Shown in pieces: positions 34,766-46,745 of a DNA stretch of 64,000 nucleotides. A program made the position numbers and the translations under genes. The notes beneath the pieces were generated by a model. It did not search any database and was not told the origin of the DNA. It saw nothing but the letters and a program-made list of their open reading frames with translations. Origin of the DNA: Chrysemys picta bellii (taxonomy: Eukaryota > Chordata > Testudines > Emydidae); NCBI RefSeq assembly GCF_011386835.1, contig NC_088791.1:128254943-128318942 (forward strand). Reading direction: 5' to 3'. Position 1 is the first letter of the stretch. Each line of letters opens with the position of its first letter.

Positions 34766-35539
34766 TCTTTCTGGGAGCTATGTCCTGGGAATAAGTTATG
34801 GCAGGACTTGCATCAGGTAACTATGATAAAGCCGGAAAGGGCATCTTGCGTTGCCTAGTTCATCTCCCTTCCACTGGTATCTGCAAAAGTAATACTGCTA
34901 TAGAGAGGCTGGCACTGAATGCACTAGCCTGTCCATTTAAATTTGTGTTTCTTGTCTTAAAGAGTGTGAGTAAGTGTGGCACGTTAAAACAAAGAACTAA
35001 TAGTACTGGTACATAAAGTACTGATACACTGAAGCAGTACATAACGAGGACAGGCATTGCGCACATTTCCACACAGAGCTTTCTTGATGCATCCCAGTCC
35101 ACATCTGGAACACCTCTTCTCAAGTGGACTGCTTAAAGTGCCAGAGTGAGCGGTGGTGGTTTTGTAGACGGGACAGAAAAGACTGCTACAGGTTTACACT
35201 TATGACCTAACCCAGGATTTAATAATAATTAAATAATTTCATTCCAGGTCTCCAGATGTGAAAGTGTTGTGCTACTCCACTGCACCACACATGAGATGCA
35301 GTCAATAAAAGCTGGATATTAAAACAAAAGCTTAGATGTGACTCAGGAGACTGTAGATCGTTGTGATAAGGTTCCCATTTTTTGAGGAGGAACTCTCTTA
35401 ATAATGAAGAGGTGATACCTGGCTAGAGAAGAAAACTCAAATACTCTATTTAAACCACAAGAACCGTCCCTTATTAAGCTCAGCCTTTCCAAAAGCCCCA
35501 TATGGGTCTTACCATGGGATAAGATTCAACCAGATTCAT

Positions 35540-36640
35540 GCTTTTTGACGCAGTTCTGGGCAGCTCATAAACCACATCCTTCTGGCATTTCCTTCTCTTT
35601 TGTACTGAGGCTTTAACACAGAGAGAGGCAGTCTCTCAGATAGGGAGATCCCAAGCTGTTTAAGTCTTTACAGTTCAAAATCAACACCTGTATCTCCACC
35701 CTCAAACTGATAAATATTCAGTAGAAAATTGGTGTCATATTCTCATGGCAACCTACACAAATTAATAAGTGGGGGCCAGCATGCTGTACCCAGTTCAGTT
35801 TCTGGGTTGTTTACAGTGGTCTAATCTTGAGGTGAACAGGGCACAGATCACAGTAATGACATCCACATTTGAAAGAACCAAACACAATCCTCAGGTCAGA
35901 TGGATGGAAAAAGTATGGTCACGGCAGCTGTATAATTCTCTAACAGTAACTGAGACCCTACAATACACTGATAATGCAAACAAATGGAAAGCACACGTGC
36001 AATATAGGAGGCAGTTTTATAATATGTTTTCTGTGACATCTGGTTGCTTCCTGCATCTTATCACCATCATCTCAGTCATATCATAATTGGGCTTCCGACA
36101 GCTAACCCAGTTCTCTATGAAACACTGTAAAGACATTCAAGAGCCATGTCTCGCTTGGAAAAGATTGAGGTATAGACATGGGTGTCATCAGCCCAATGAA
36201 AGTGTGATAAATCATGTGTCCTTATTTATCTTACTAACACACCAAACAGGAAGGGGAGCAAAATGGAACCCTGCAGAGCCCCACATGAGAGATTCCTTAG
36301 GACAAAAAGCAGTGGCCCAATCTAACTTATGGGATCTCTCTGAGAGAAAAGAAAGCCAACAGTTCTAGGAGTCGTAGGCGAGTCTACAATACCTCATGAG
36401 TAGCTGTGCTGAAGGCAGCATATAAAACTAAGTGTCCCACCACAGCCACCTGGTATTTACTCCTCATCAGGAGGAGATCAACACAAACAATATAGTCTCT
36501 GTGGCATATCCAGATCTGTACTTAGATTAACCAAGGTCAAGGAGACCTGAAGAACCCAGATACTTTCAGACGTTACTTGACCAAAAGTAGAAGTTTAGAT
36601 AATTAGCCAGATTGTTGGCATCAAGTGACCTTTTTTTAAG
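35540..36640 (-). mobile_element. Degenerate LINE-like dispersed repeat, long
   Basis: Several separated phrases keep the order of a tetrapod dispersed repeat that I recall but cannot name surely: GTTTAAGTCTTTACAGTTCA and ATCAACACCTGTATC (35660-35695), AGTGGTCTAATCTTGAGGTG (35814-35833), GGGTGTCATCAGC (36180), GGAACCCTGCAGAGCCCCAC (36264), CTTATGGGATCTCTCTGAGAG (36326). Such text is usually the reverse of a non-LTR retrotransposon. The two plus-strand open frames (35769-36086, 36087-36368) do not resemble proteins and are probably antisense noise. Confidence 0.5.
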
Positions 36641-37295
36641 TGATGGCTGCCAACAGCAGACATTAGCAAATCTGCCTCTCTTCTACATTAAAAGTCTCTA
36701 CCAGTAGTGGACACAGTGCTTCACTGATGACCTTTACTGCTTTAGAACAACTTTAACAGACAGTAGAGATGCTTATTTATTTATTTAAGTCCAAAAGAGC
36801 CATGTGATGCTTTACATTTTTAACTAAATCAATTTTAATTGGAATAATTCAAAAATAGCACCCCAAAACGCCAAAAAAAAAATTAAAATTCTAAACCCAC
36901 ATTTACAAAAACAAACAAACAAAAAAGTCACATTGATGCAATAACAGTTGACTACTTTGAAAAAGCTACCAGAATATGCCTATTTTTAATCTGAACTTGA
37001 AAATTCATCTAACGTATCTAGCTAACTATTCATCGGGCATTTGGATAAGTGGGTGTCTTGAAAAAGGACACTTCGCTGTATTGGCAAGGCCAGGTGCTGT
37101 AGTTCTGTAATACTCATATTAGGAGTTTATTTCTGTCTTTTCTAATCCTTGATCCTGCCATCAAATCTGTGGGGTTGCAAAAATCCATCCACACAGATCC
37201 AATTGCCAGATTATGGCCTTACTTATTTATGGAAAAATTACTGTTCTCTGTGCAATAAACATAGTTCTTACCAAAAATGTGAAATTATATATAAT

Positions 37296-37915
37296 TAGGG
37301 CCCTACCAAATTCACAGTCCATTTTGGTCGATTTCATTGTCATAGGATTTTAACAATCATAAATTTCATTATTTCAGCTATTTAAATCTGAAATTTCACG
37401 GTGTTGTAATTTTAGGGGCCCTGACCCAAAAAGGAGTTGGAGGGTCACAAGGTTATTGTAGGGGGGGTTGTGGTACAGCTTCCCTTACTTCTGCACTGCT
37501 GCTGGTGACAACGCTGCCTTCAGAGCTGGGCAGTTGGAGAGTGGCGGCTGCTGGCTGGGAGCCCAGCTCTGAAGGCAGAGACACTACCAGAAGCATCACA
37601 GAAGTAAAGATGGCATGGTATGGTATTGCCACTCTTACTTCTGCGCTGCTGCCTGCAGAGCTGGGCTGTCAATCAGTAGCCACCGCTCTCTGGCCGCCCA
37701 GCTCTGAAGGCAACGCAGAAGTAAGGGTGGCAATACTGTGACACCACCCTCCCCCTCCCCCCCACACACACAGCTCTTTTTTGGGTCGGGACCCCCAATT
37801 TGAGAAACGCTGGTCTCCCCCATGAAATCTGTACAGCATAGGGTAAAACACACAAAAGACCAGATTTCATGGGCTGACACACATTTTTCATGGCCATGAA
37901 TTTGGTAGGGCCCTA
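37296..37915. mobile_element. Complete non-autonomous hAT element, copy 1, exact 8-bp target duplication
   Basis: The element begins TAGGGCCCTACCAAATTCA and ends TGAATTTGGTAGGGCCCTA, an exact 19-base inverted repeat. The octamer TATATAAT lies on both sides (37288-37295 and 37916-37923). The AT-rich ends flank a GC-rich core (37490-37745) built from alternating inverted pieces of CTTCAGAGCTGGGC and GCCCAGCTCTGAAG. The core yields short Ala/Ser/Gly-rich frames on both strands that are not genes. Length is 620 bp, against 763 bp for the second copy at 62243-63005. Confidence 0.93.
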
Positions 37916-38187
37916 TATATAATACTTGTATGTGTGTTTAAAGATGATGTTCCTACTAAAATATTTTTGAGGCCAAACTGAAACTCTGATTTTCTTGCAT
38001 GGTTTTGAGCTGCTTTTCACCCGACCCACACTAGCCTGCACGAATAGCTATTGATTTACAGAATTAACTAAACATTTTTTTACCTTAAAGGAGTAGAACC
38101 AGAGATGAACATCTGGTTTACACATCTTGCAACCTACTGTACGACCATAGTGTTTTGCCCACCTGCAAACTCACTATACTATTGTTC

Positions 38188-38565
38188 AGTATAAGAACTG
38201 CCATACTGGGTGAGACCAATGGTCCATTTAGCCCAGTATCCTGTCTTCTGACAGTGGCCAATGCCAGATGCTTCAGAGAGAATGAACAGAACAAGGGAAT
38301 TATCAAGTGATCCATCCCCTGTCATTCAGTCACAGTTTCTGGCAGTGAGAGGTTTTAGGGACACCTGGAGCATTGGATTACTTCCCTGATAATCTTGGCT
38401 AATAGTCATTGACAAACCTATCTTCCACAAACTTATCTAATTCTTTTTCGAACACGGTTATGTCTTTGGCCTTCACATCCCATGGCAATGAGTTCCACAG
38501 GTTGACTGTGTGTTATGTAAAGTACTTCCTTTTGTCCTTCCTACTGACTATTAATTTCACAACTC
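38188..38565 (-). mobile_element. CR1 LINE 3' end, minus strand
   Basis: It begins on plus with ATAAGAACTGCCATACTGGGTGAGACC and continues through CCAGTATCCTGTCTTCTGACAG, CAAGTGATCCATCCCC, TAGTCATTGACAAACC, TTATCTAATTCTTTTTCGAAC and CATCCCATGGCAATGAGTTCC. This is the reversed 3' part of turtle CR1, including the terminal repeat side at 38188. It is 5'-truncated and matches the family more closely than the copy at 26425-26665, so it is younger. Confidence 0.92.
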
Positions 38566-38879
38566 AATCAATATTACAACTCATTTTATATCCCTCAGTG
38601 GGCTCTATCCATAAAAAAATCATTTGTAGTTGGATCATATTAATTTACACAATATTTTGCACATTAATTGGGGCAAATGTATGCATTTAATTTAAAATAA
38701 CACTTTAATGGAGGACATAAGTACCATAAATGAAATTTTAGTAAACCAGAATTTGATACTAAAATCAAACATGGACATTGCCAAAGTCTTTTTTGCTCAG
38801 ATGTAAACTGGTGACATGGTCAGCATCTGAGGATTTTGTAGAGGCGTTATTCACCTGGGTACTAATACTAGGCATCACA

Positions 38880-39005
38880 ATTTTATTATTTGTAATACCG
38901 TGGTGCCAAGACGTCCAGTAGAGTCCGAGACAGGATGGAGGTCCCATTGCTGTACAAACATACAGTACGACACAGTTCCTGCCCTTGAAGAGTTTATAGT
39001 GAATT
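38880..39005 (-). mobile_element. CORE-SINE/L2-type 3' tail, minus strand
   Basis: TTTATTATTTGTAATACCGTGGTGCC, GGTCCCATTGCTGTACAAAC, CACAGTTCCTGCCCTTGAAGAG is the reverse of the tail seen at 52410-52535 in plus orientation (GTCTCTAGGCACTACC and AATAATTAAAAATAA). Only the tail is preserved. Confidence 0.65.
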
Positions 39006-39534
39006 AGCTTAATTTACTGTTGTTTTTGTAATTCTCCCAATTAGAAGTTAGCAAAGCTAAGCAGTTTCTGTTTATGGGGGGGAGGAGGGTTGCTGAACCT
39101 ATTTTTATTTTTCTTATTCAATATTAGTTTACTATTAATATTAGTAAACATTTAAACCATGGTAATGCCTGAAGTCAGTTCAGCAGCACCTGAGTTTTGT
39201 TTTAAATTTGGTTTCAATTGATTCTAAATCTTCACACTTATGAGCTTAAACCATCAAATGTTGTCTTGTTTCAGGTCAAAATGATGAAGAGCTAAATTTT
39301 GGGTGGTTTTCACTCGGAACTATACATTCCAACTCAAATTTTTATTAAATGTAACCTAGATGCATCAAAATTTTCAGAAGCCTCAGCAAATTTTTCAGGT
39401 TTTGGATTAGTAACAAAACCTGAAACAAAGTGAATGTGTTTTTGGCTTTTCTTATTAAAATTTCATTCAGCTCTGGTCCTCAAAGGTAACACAGAAAACA
39501 AATATCTGTCACACATCCTACACACTTTTCCAGA

Positions 39535-39785
39535 CAGGAAGGTTGGTCTTGTGGCTGAAGTACAGGATGAGGAGTCAGGTGATGTCTATTCTATTCCCAG
39601 CTGTGCCACATGCTTCCTGTGTGACCTTTGATAAATCACTTGATCTCTCAGTTTCTCAATTTCACTATATGCAATATTGGGATAGTAATACCTCAGAGGA
39701 GTGTTAGTATATGGAGGATTAATTTATTCATATTTGTAAAGCACTTGGAGATTCTCAGATGGAAAGCTGTATAGAAAGGCAAAAT
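39535..39785 (+). mobile_element. CORE-SINE (MIR) copy
   Basis: The order is AGGAGTCAGGTGATGTCTATTC, CCCAGCTGTGCCACATGC, CTGTGTGACCTTTGATAAATCACTTGATCTCTC, AGTTTCTCAATTTCACTAT, then GTAAAGCACTTGGAGATTCTCAGATGGAAAG and GCTGTATAGAAAGGC. This is a nearly complete, old MIR. A 65-codon frame at its start is incidental. Confidence 0.88.
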
Positions 39786-40471
39786 ATTTCCAGATGTTCT
39801 TTGCAGTCTGGAACCCTTCCCAACAGCTAAGAAATTAAATTTTATCTAGAGATGGACTTAACTCACAAAAGTCTGATAAAAGTTCAGCCGTATTTGGATC
39901 TGATCAAGCTCCTTATGGGGACTGGGTGCAAACTGTAATGTTATACATGTAATGGCATATTTTATTCTTATATAAGCTAATATTGCAGTTTCTTTTTCAT
40001 AGATGACATATTATAAATACTAGTGTATACAATATGGCATTTGCACATTCCCATTTTATGAAAAATGCAGAGTAAAGTTGTATGGTTTGATGTGGTTAAA
40101 AACACATATTTTCCCAGGCATGTTGATTACATAGGTAGATGTTTAGCTAGTTTTACTTTGAGTGATTCACTGACTTTTGGAGTTGTGTGTTTCTGGGACT
40201 GCATAACTCTAATACAACCAGTGTTGGAAGTAACCCAGGGCTGAGCCCTCAGTAGCTCATGAAGGGGCCCCCTCATGATGAGAGGTCAAACTAAACGAAA
40301 GCAGAGCTCCTACTTCAGGCAGTTATACTCCAGGAAACTGCACAATAGGGCCAGGATTTCACCCTTTATGTGCATAGTTCTATCTTTCTTGCTTTTTCTC
40401 ATGTAAGTGTCACAAACTATTCATAACAGATAATGGAGAACTTTTCTTTAAACCTTGGTGGGTGGTCAAGA

Positions 40472-40640
40472 TTTTCAAAAGTGACCAGTTATTTTGGGGT
40501 GCCTCCATTTTTGGTTATACTACTTGAGACACCATAAAGGGGCTCAGCACTTTCTAAAAATCAGGCCTCTCCTTAAGATGTCTCAAATTGTGCACCCAAA
40601 AAACTGAAAGACCCATCATCACTAGTCACTTTTGAAAACT
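40472..40640. repeat. Old foldback repeat
   Basis: ATTTTCAAAAGTGACCAGT at the left is inverted as ACTAGTCACTTTTGAAAACT at the right, and ACTTGAGACACCATAAAGG is inverted as CCTTAAGATGTCTCAAAT, around a centre near 40555. A partial relative is at 47215-47390. Confidence 0.75.
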
Positions 40641-42414
40641 TGTCCTATTTCATTCTTTATTTTAACAAATGCTGTATATAAATACTTGTCTGTTGACTCA
40701 CCAAAATGTTTAGTTGCCCACTTTTTAATAACTTTTCTGCTTTCATTTTTATGGAGTAAATGAGGGGGGGAAACTTACAAAGAAGAAACAAATTTCAGTA
40801 CCAACTTCACCACACAAACTAGTTTATGACTGTTCAAAATATGTTTCCCCCTGTAAATTAATCTTACTTCATCTTTGTAAATATCCCATAAACTCAATCA
40901 GTTTTCAGCCTACAGAAACCTAGAGGGTTAGTGTTTAAGCATCAGAACTTTACTCTTATAAAAGTAGGCACACATCTGTAATAACACTAAAAAGAAACCA
41001 AATCTATTTATGTATGGTTTATTATTATTTACCTAACCGCTTGTTCATTGGCATGTAGATAATTTCTTCAGTACTTTATCTTCCTATTATGTTTTCCAAC
41101 ACCAATCTGGCATCATTAGATACAAGCATTTTAAAGATTTTTCCACAGAGCCATAAAACTACACCTTCCTCATTGAATGTAAAATCAAGTACACCTGTAA
41201 TAACAAAGCAGTGGAATACCATGCATCTCTTCTTAGATATTTAACTGCATTGCAGTGGAGCTGGGGTGGCTTGCTTTCACAGGCTCAGTGAAATTAAAGG
41301 TCATGTCCTAGTGTTATGTCTTCCTGTTTAAAATGAATAGAGTATAAATGTTTATCTCAAGTAGAAGTGAGAGCACAGTCTACATTTGTGACATGCTCTC
41401 CAGTTCCCATTTTGAGAAATTGTGCAGAAAAACAGCTGCATGTCCTTTCATATCCTTCTTTTGCTATTAAACATTTATATTTTTGATTTCAGTTCTGTGC
41501 CAGTTTTCTTCAGCCTTCTGGTCAGACTTTAAGTTAGTGCTGTGAAGATTTATAGTGGGTTGTATTGTTTTCGAAAAAAAAAAAAAAGAAAGAAATCCAG
41601 CAGTGAGGTACTGAGAATTCATGTACAGAGTTGTACAATATATAGTTTCTTTGTGTTCTGCCAGTAGATATTCCAGAGTTTCGAATGTCCTGAGGCTGAG
41701 TAGTGCTAGTTGTGCAGAGGGAGGACCAAAGTATACAGTATATTGGCTTCCCTCTTGCTGTTTTTGGACAATCAGGTCTGCTTTCCATTTTCTACAATGT
41801 TCCAATATAACTAAATCACATCTACTCTGTAATGGAGGTTCCTGAGATCCTGGACTTCTGTTACACATAAAAGAGCAAAGTAATATTTATACAGTGTAAT
41901 ATTTTGATTTGCTAATGAGCTGTGAGGTGGGTATTATCACTAACTACTGTGCAACAAGAAGGATTTCTAAAACATGCATCAACTTACTCCTTCTCTGAAT
42001 CATTTTAGATAACACTGTGTTTAGTTCCTAATTAGAATCTGTGTGGTGCTATAACTTCTGGATAGTGTAAGTGATTGACATTCTGCATTCTAGTGGTGAG
42101 TGTCTCAGCCAGAGCAGATGACTTAAACTCCATGGTAAAGCTACTATAAAACTTATCATTTGTGGCTGTATTCATGACAATATTTTTTATGATGCAATTC
42201 TTCTCTGAAAAGTCACTTAGTAAAAATTACATTGTGGACTCCACGTTTATTATGTCTTATTGATTCTGCATTAAATTTGCTTAAACGTATAGGTAAAAAG
42301 ACATTTTCTCTAACTGGCAGTCCTGCAAACTCAGCCTGGCATCTGAATGTCAAGCTGGGTTCTTTCTGTTTCATGCAGAACATAGTTGTATCTGTTGTAT
42401 TTATATTGCTCCAT

Positions 42415-42515
42415 TATCATAGTATCTGAGTGCTCCACAATCTTGAATGTGTTTATTCTCACAACACGCCTGTAAGGTAGTAATATTATTCCCATTTACA
42501 GATTTCTTTTGCAGG
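42415..42515 (-). mobile_element. CORE-SINE (MIR) tail, minus strand
   Basis: TATCATAGTATCTGAGTGCTCC, CACAATCTTGAATGTG, TCTCACAACACGCCTGTAAGGTAG, CCCATTTACAGAT follow the reversed SINE tail and core. The head is missing. Confidence 0.65.
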
Positions 42516-44145
42516 GTATGCAAAAAGAGCCTTGTTTCTGTTTGGCCAATTCATGTTTAGGATGATTATGTTTGCTTTATTAGCAGCAAGTTAAACGGGA
42601 AGGCAGCTGTAACAACACCCTAACTAACAAGACTTTATCATGTAAGCATGATAAAACCTATCATCTACTCGTGAAATGGGAGCATAAAGCAGTCTAAATC
42701 CCCTATTTCCAGCCTCTCCAACCTTGTCTACTTCTTTTAAAAAATTATAAGAAGAATAGATACTTCTTTTCCAGACATGAAATCATGATTGAGAGGGCTA
42801 TATTTTTAGGCAATGGGAATCTCACAATAGTAGTAGGAATTTTCAATGATTCGCTGAAGTATTTGTATAGTTATGTAGAATCCACAAGAAATCCATCCAG
42901 CTTACTAAAACTTCCATAAGCTGTACAGCTAACACTTTTTAGCCAATTGTACTACTCACAGAAGTTGCATTTCTGTAAGGATGATAGGAGTTCAGCATTT
43001 CAGTGCATTGGATATGTAAATGGTGACTGTAAACAGACTTCAGGGCTCGTATTAAAGAACATTGCTTAAATACTGACATGTTGCAGCCACGTGATTGAAG
43101 AGCATAAGACCTGAGATATTGAATCTTTAAAGCTTCCTGGAGCACTGTTATTTTACAACTTTATACTGCATTGAAGCTTTAGGAAATTTGAAAATCATGC
43201 CATTGCATATAATCTCTTATCTGACCCAATTATATTTGACATATGTTTTAAGCATGTCACATTACAAGTCAGTAATGCTTTGCTTCACACAGGTAGTAGG
43301 ATCTTTAACTGAAGATGAAATTTCCATTGACTTGAGTGGGAGCAGAATCAGGTCTGTTGTGGACATATTTTGTAGATTAGGTCACTTTTTTGTATTCCTG
43401 TTACAGCGGTAATTTTTGCTTTTGTTTTATTTAATGCAACTGGCAGTTTGAGGACTTCAGGTGCACGTATCCCATGATTGGAGATTTTCACTAGCAACGT
43501 CCGTTCAGCCCATGCATGTGCTCTACACATCCTTGTGCCCCACTTTGAGGCTATATACGGCTGCATGGGCAAACTGCCTTCACTTTCTTCTCAACCACCT
43601 TGGCCTGGGAAGGAGCTCTGGCATGTCTGACTTGAACGTGCCTCATCTATTAACATTTTAGTATTAGTTTAGCTTAGTATAGTTGTTAATTTAGTTTTAT
43701 TAGTGAAAGTGCAACATTTTTTTCCCTTTGTCCTCCTCTTGGGAAGGCATTCCTGGCTTTCCGGGGTTCAAACACTTCCTCACTTGCTGAGACATCATCC
43801 CTGTTAAAAATGGCCACTCCAAGTGCATTCGCTACCTGAGAGTGCCGCACATTCCACAGAAGTGTAGCTTCTGTTTAGCCCTTATGTCCAGGGCTAGAAG
43901 AAGAACCGAGAAAACAAGCTGAGGCTTCTTATGTTGCAGCACTCCCTTCACCCTGCTTCAGAGCCAGGTCAGGAGAATCCCCCTGTACATCAGTTTCCAG
44001 GCAGATCCAGCAAGCTGCCGACATCGGCTTAGACTGCCCCAGAAAAGGGAAGGTTTCAGAGTCCTCCAAAGGTCCCAGGAAGAGGAGCTCTGACTCACCT
44101 CGCAAGGAGTGTGCTCTTAAAAGATCTCAATCTCTCACTGGGTCT

Positions 44146-44478
44146 GTGGTCTCAGAACTGTTGACTTCTCTGTCCAGTAACATTCAGGCTACAGGTTTCT
44201 CTAGTACCCACAGAGCCAGGAAACCCCATAGATATTCTAAGAGCAAACAAGACTCTGAGCGATCTTTGGTACCATCTGGGTGTGTCAAGAGCAGCAAGGA
44301 GAGACATTCCTCCAGAACAGTACCACCGGACACAATCCTACCTCTGGTACCCACCTTGAGGAATCCCTTGGTACCGTGTAAATCAAAGTATCCACCTCTG
44401 TCGAAGCCTTTATCAGAGCAATCTAAGCTTTTGGTACCATTCACTTTGAGAGTGACCATCATTCCATTTGGTACCTAA
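44146..44478 (+). pseudogene. DIRS-like gag fragment (element A)
   Basis: A 110-codon open piece rich in Ser, Lys, Arg and Pro, typical of the disordered middle of DIRS-type gag proteins. It contains HRARKPHRYSKSKQ and repeated LVP words that mirror GGTACC-rich DNA. There is no start or stop that makes sense as a protein, so I call it a broken fragment of element A. The Ser/Pro-rich composition alone would not identify it; its position between the Cys block and the downstream gag block does. Confidence 0.55.
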
Positions 44479-45714
44479 AGAATATAGATACTCAAAGGAC
44501 TTAACTGTAGCATAGGAACTGTAGTCTCCGCTGCACATAGGTACTGAATGCCTCTCAGTACTGAGACTCGCTCAGTCACTGGACATTCGTCTGTCACCAG
44601 TACTTCCTGGCTTGCCACCATTTTCAGCTTGGCCTCCTTTCAGTCCATTCAACTTCTTCTATTTCTGTGCAGGGGTCTCCCACTCACCCCCTTCTATGTT
44701 GATCACAGAGGCAAGAGGAAGCCCAGAGAAGTTACCACAAATGACAAGAACAAATTTAATGGATGTCACCTCCTCTCCTGTATGGAACTCCACAATGGGC
44801 ATACTGGGACCCCGGGGCTGCTTACAGACAGCAGTTTTTGAGGGCGCCGAGCTTAGCTCACTGGAATGATAGGGAGACACAAACTCTACCCACCTCAGAC
44901 CATTCCCCGGCAGGAGGAGACATTTGAGACACAGGATACCAAGGCAGATAAGGAGGCTACCCCTCAAACTGCCATCATCTCATCATCACCAAACAAAGCG
45001 GCAATGCCCCCACCACTGTCCGTGGCCGATGACTTTAGGCCAAGATCTCATTAAACAAGTGGCAGACTCCCTTCAGATACCACTCGAAGAAGTTAAGGAA
45101 TTGCAACACAAGTTACTGAACATCCTCCAGTCAGCAATACAAACCAGAGTATTTTCCCAAAGTACAAAACTCCATGGCCAATGCCCTCAGCAGGTGCTTT
45201 TCCCAGGACTATTAATGGGAATTGGATCTATGAATCCTAGATGAAATATTTCAAATTTGAGAGTGCCTGGAAGTGAGCATCTTTGCCACCACTACAAACA
45301 GGAACTGTCATCTGTTCTGTCCAAGAAGGGATCTTGGCTTCCAATCCCTTGGGGACTCCTTCCTCCTTTCTTGGATGAAGGGCCTGTATTACACGTTTCC
45401 GCCAATACCTCTAATTCTAACTGTGATGAACAAAAACAGGCAGGACAAAGCCAGGATTATCCTGATAGTCCCAATGTAGCTGAGACAAGAATGGTATCCT
45501 TACTTGTTTTGATTGTTTGCTGGACCAGCAAACAATCTTCTGTGCACTCCTTGTCTCCTCTCACAGAACATCAGCCAAGTGCTTCATACCAAACTGGAAC
45601 TTCCCTTCCTCAAGACATGGCTCCTTGATGGCTCATGGGGATAAAATCTGCTTGTTCTGAAGAGGTACAGCAGGTGTTATAAAACAGCAGGAAAGAACCT
45701 AACCATGCTCCAAA

Positions 45715-45765
45715 ACGTCTGTTAGTCTGTAAGGTGCCACAGGACTCTTTGCTGCTTTCACCATA
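45715..45765. mobile_element. Fragment of the AGTACTTGTGGCACC-type repeat inside DIRS A
   Basis: GTCTGTTAGTCTGTAAGGTG followed by CCACAGGACTCTTTGCTGC is a known half of a turtle repeat related to the foldbacks at 31037 and 33749. It falls exactly where the recombinase-linked frame (NSRK, later QKWK near 45778-45790) should continue, so it interrupts element A. Confidence 0.65.
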
Positions 45766-46009
45766 ATAATTACCTACAGAAGTGGAAATGATTTAGCTAT
45801 TGGTGTGAACATTCACACCTGAATCTTCTTCATTTTTGCTTATCCTGGATTACCTGCTACAACTGAAGAAAACAGGTTTATCAAGTAGCTCGATCAAGGT
45901 TCATTTGGCTGCAGTAACAGACTTTCGTTCTCCAGTTAAAGGGTTTCTCCATATTTTCTCATCATACAATAGTAAGCTTCATTAAAGGACAGGGGATCCT
46001 CTTCCATCA

Positions 46010-46745
46010 AGTATAGACCACCTCTCAGTTTGAGACTTTAATCTAGTTCTCAGAGTCTCACAAGACTCCCATTTGAAATGTTCCTTATTGAATCTGTTTA
46101 CGAAGAAGGCTTTTCAATAGCCATTACATAGGCTGAAAGAGTTGGAGAAATTGGGGCCTTGATGGTGGAGCCTCCCTTTATGGTATTCCTCAAGGACAAG
46201 TTTTTTTCCTATGTCCATACCCAAAATTTGTATGTAAGGTGTTGTCCAAATGTTGCCTGAACCAGACTATCCGTTTACCATTTTTTTCCTCTGAAACCAC
46301 ATAGCTCTAGGACAGGAAGCTTCTTTCCATACCTTAGAAGGCAGAAGAGCATTGGCCTTCTATCTAGATAGGATCAAAGCATTTTGGAAGTCTCCTAAAC
46401 TTTTTATCTCCATTGCAGGTAGATCTAATGGAGCCACTGTTTCTGCCAAGGTGGATTTCATGGTGTATTATCGCTTGCTATGACATTGTCAATGCCCAGC
46501 CTCCTGCTGGGGTATTAGCCCATGCTACAAGGTCACAATCAATGTCTATGACCCTACTTAAAGATGTTCCAGTAACGTAGATCTGCAGAGCCACCAGGTG
46601 GTCTTCAATACATACTTTCTCCAAACACTGAGCCTTGTTCCATGCCTCTAGATATGACGCGGCAGTTGGCTGTGCGGTTCTGTCTTTAGTACCTCCTCCT
46701 TCTGGGGATACTGCTCAGAAGTCATCTGAAGTGGAGGACCCATAG
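46010..46745 (+). pseudogene. Tyrosine-recombinase-like region of DIRS A
   Basis: The plus-strand reading gives short blocks in shifting frames: RPPLSL then FNLVLR-like text near 46020, AITAER-like text with a stop, GALMVEPPF near 46148-46175, and later the region around 46500-46600 that reads as PPAGV, HATRSQSMS and ICRATRWS-like blocks. In active DIRS elements this part of the recombinase carries the catalytic Arg, His and Tyr. Here stops and frameshifts interrupt it throughout. Identification rests on block order recalled from DIRS elements. Confidence 0.6.

Larger units (their letters stand above)
39786..43440. other. Mostly unique DNA with old repeats
   Basis: Besides the foldback at 40472-40640 and the SINE tail at 42415-42515, I see an A run at 41574-41587 and nothing gene-like. 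The 133-codon minus-strand frame at 41467-41868 is long for chance but has no motif, includes a Phe run encoded by the A tract, and is overlapped by two other frames. Confidence 0.45.

Noticed and set aside
35769..36368. Two adjacent plus-strand frames (105 and 93 codons)
   Set aside because: The DNA matches the order of a known dispersed repeat read on the minus strand, so the plus frames are probably antisense noise.
41467..41868. 133-codon minus-strand open frame
   Set aside because: It contains a Phe run encoded by an A/T homopolymer, overlaps two other frames, and shows no domain; not enough to call an exon.
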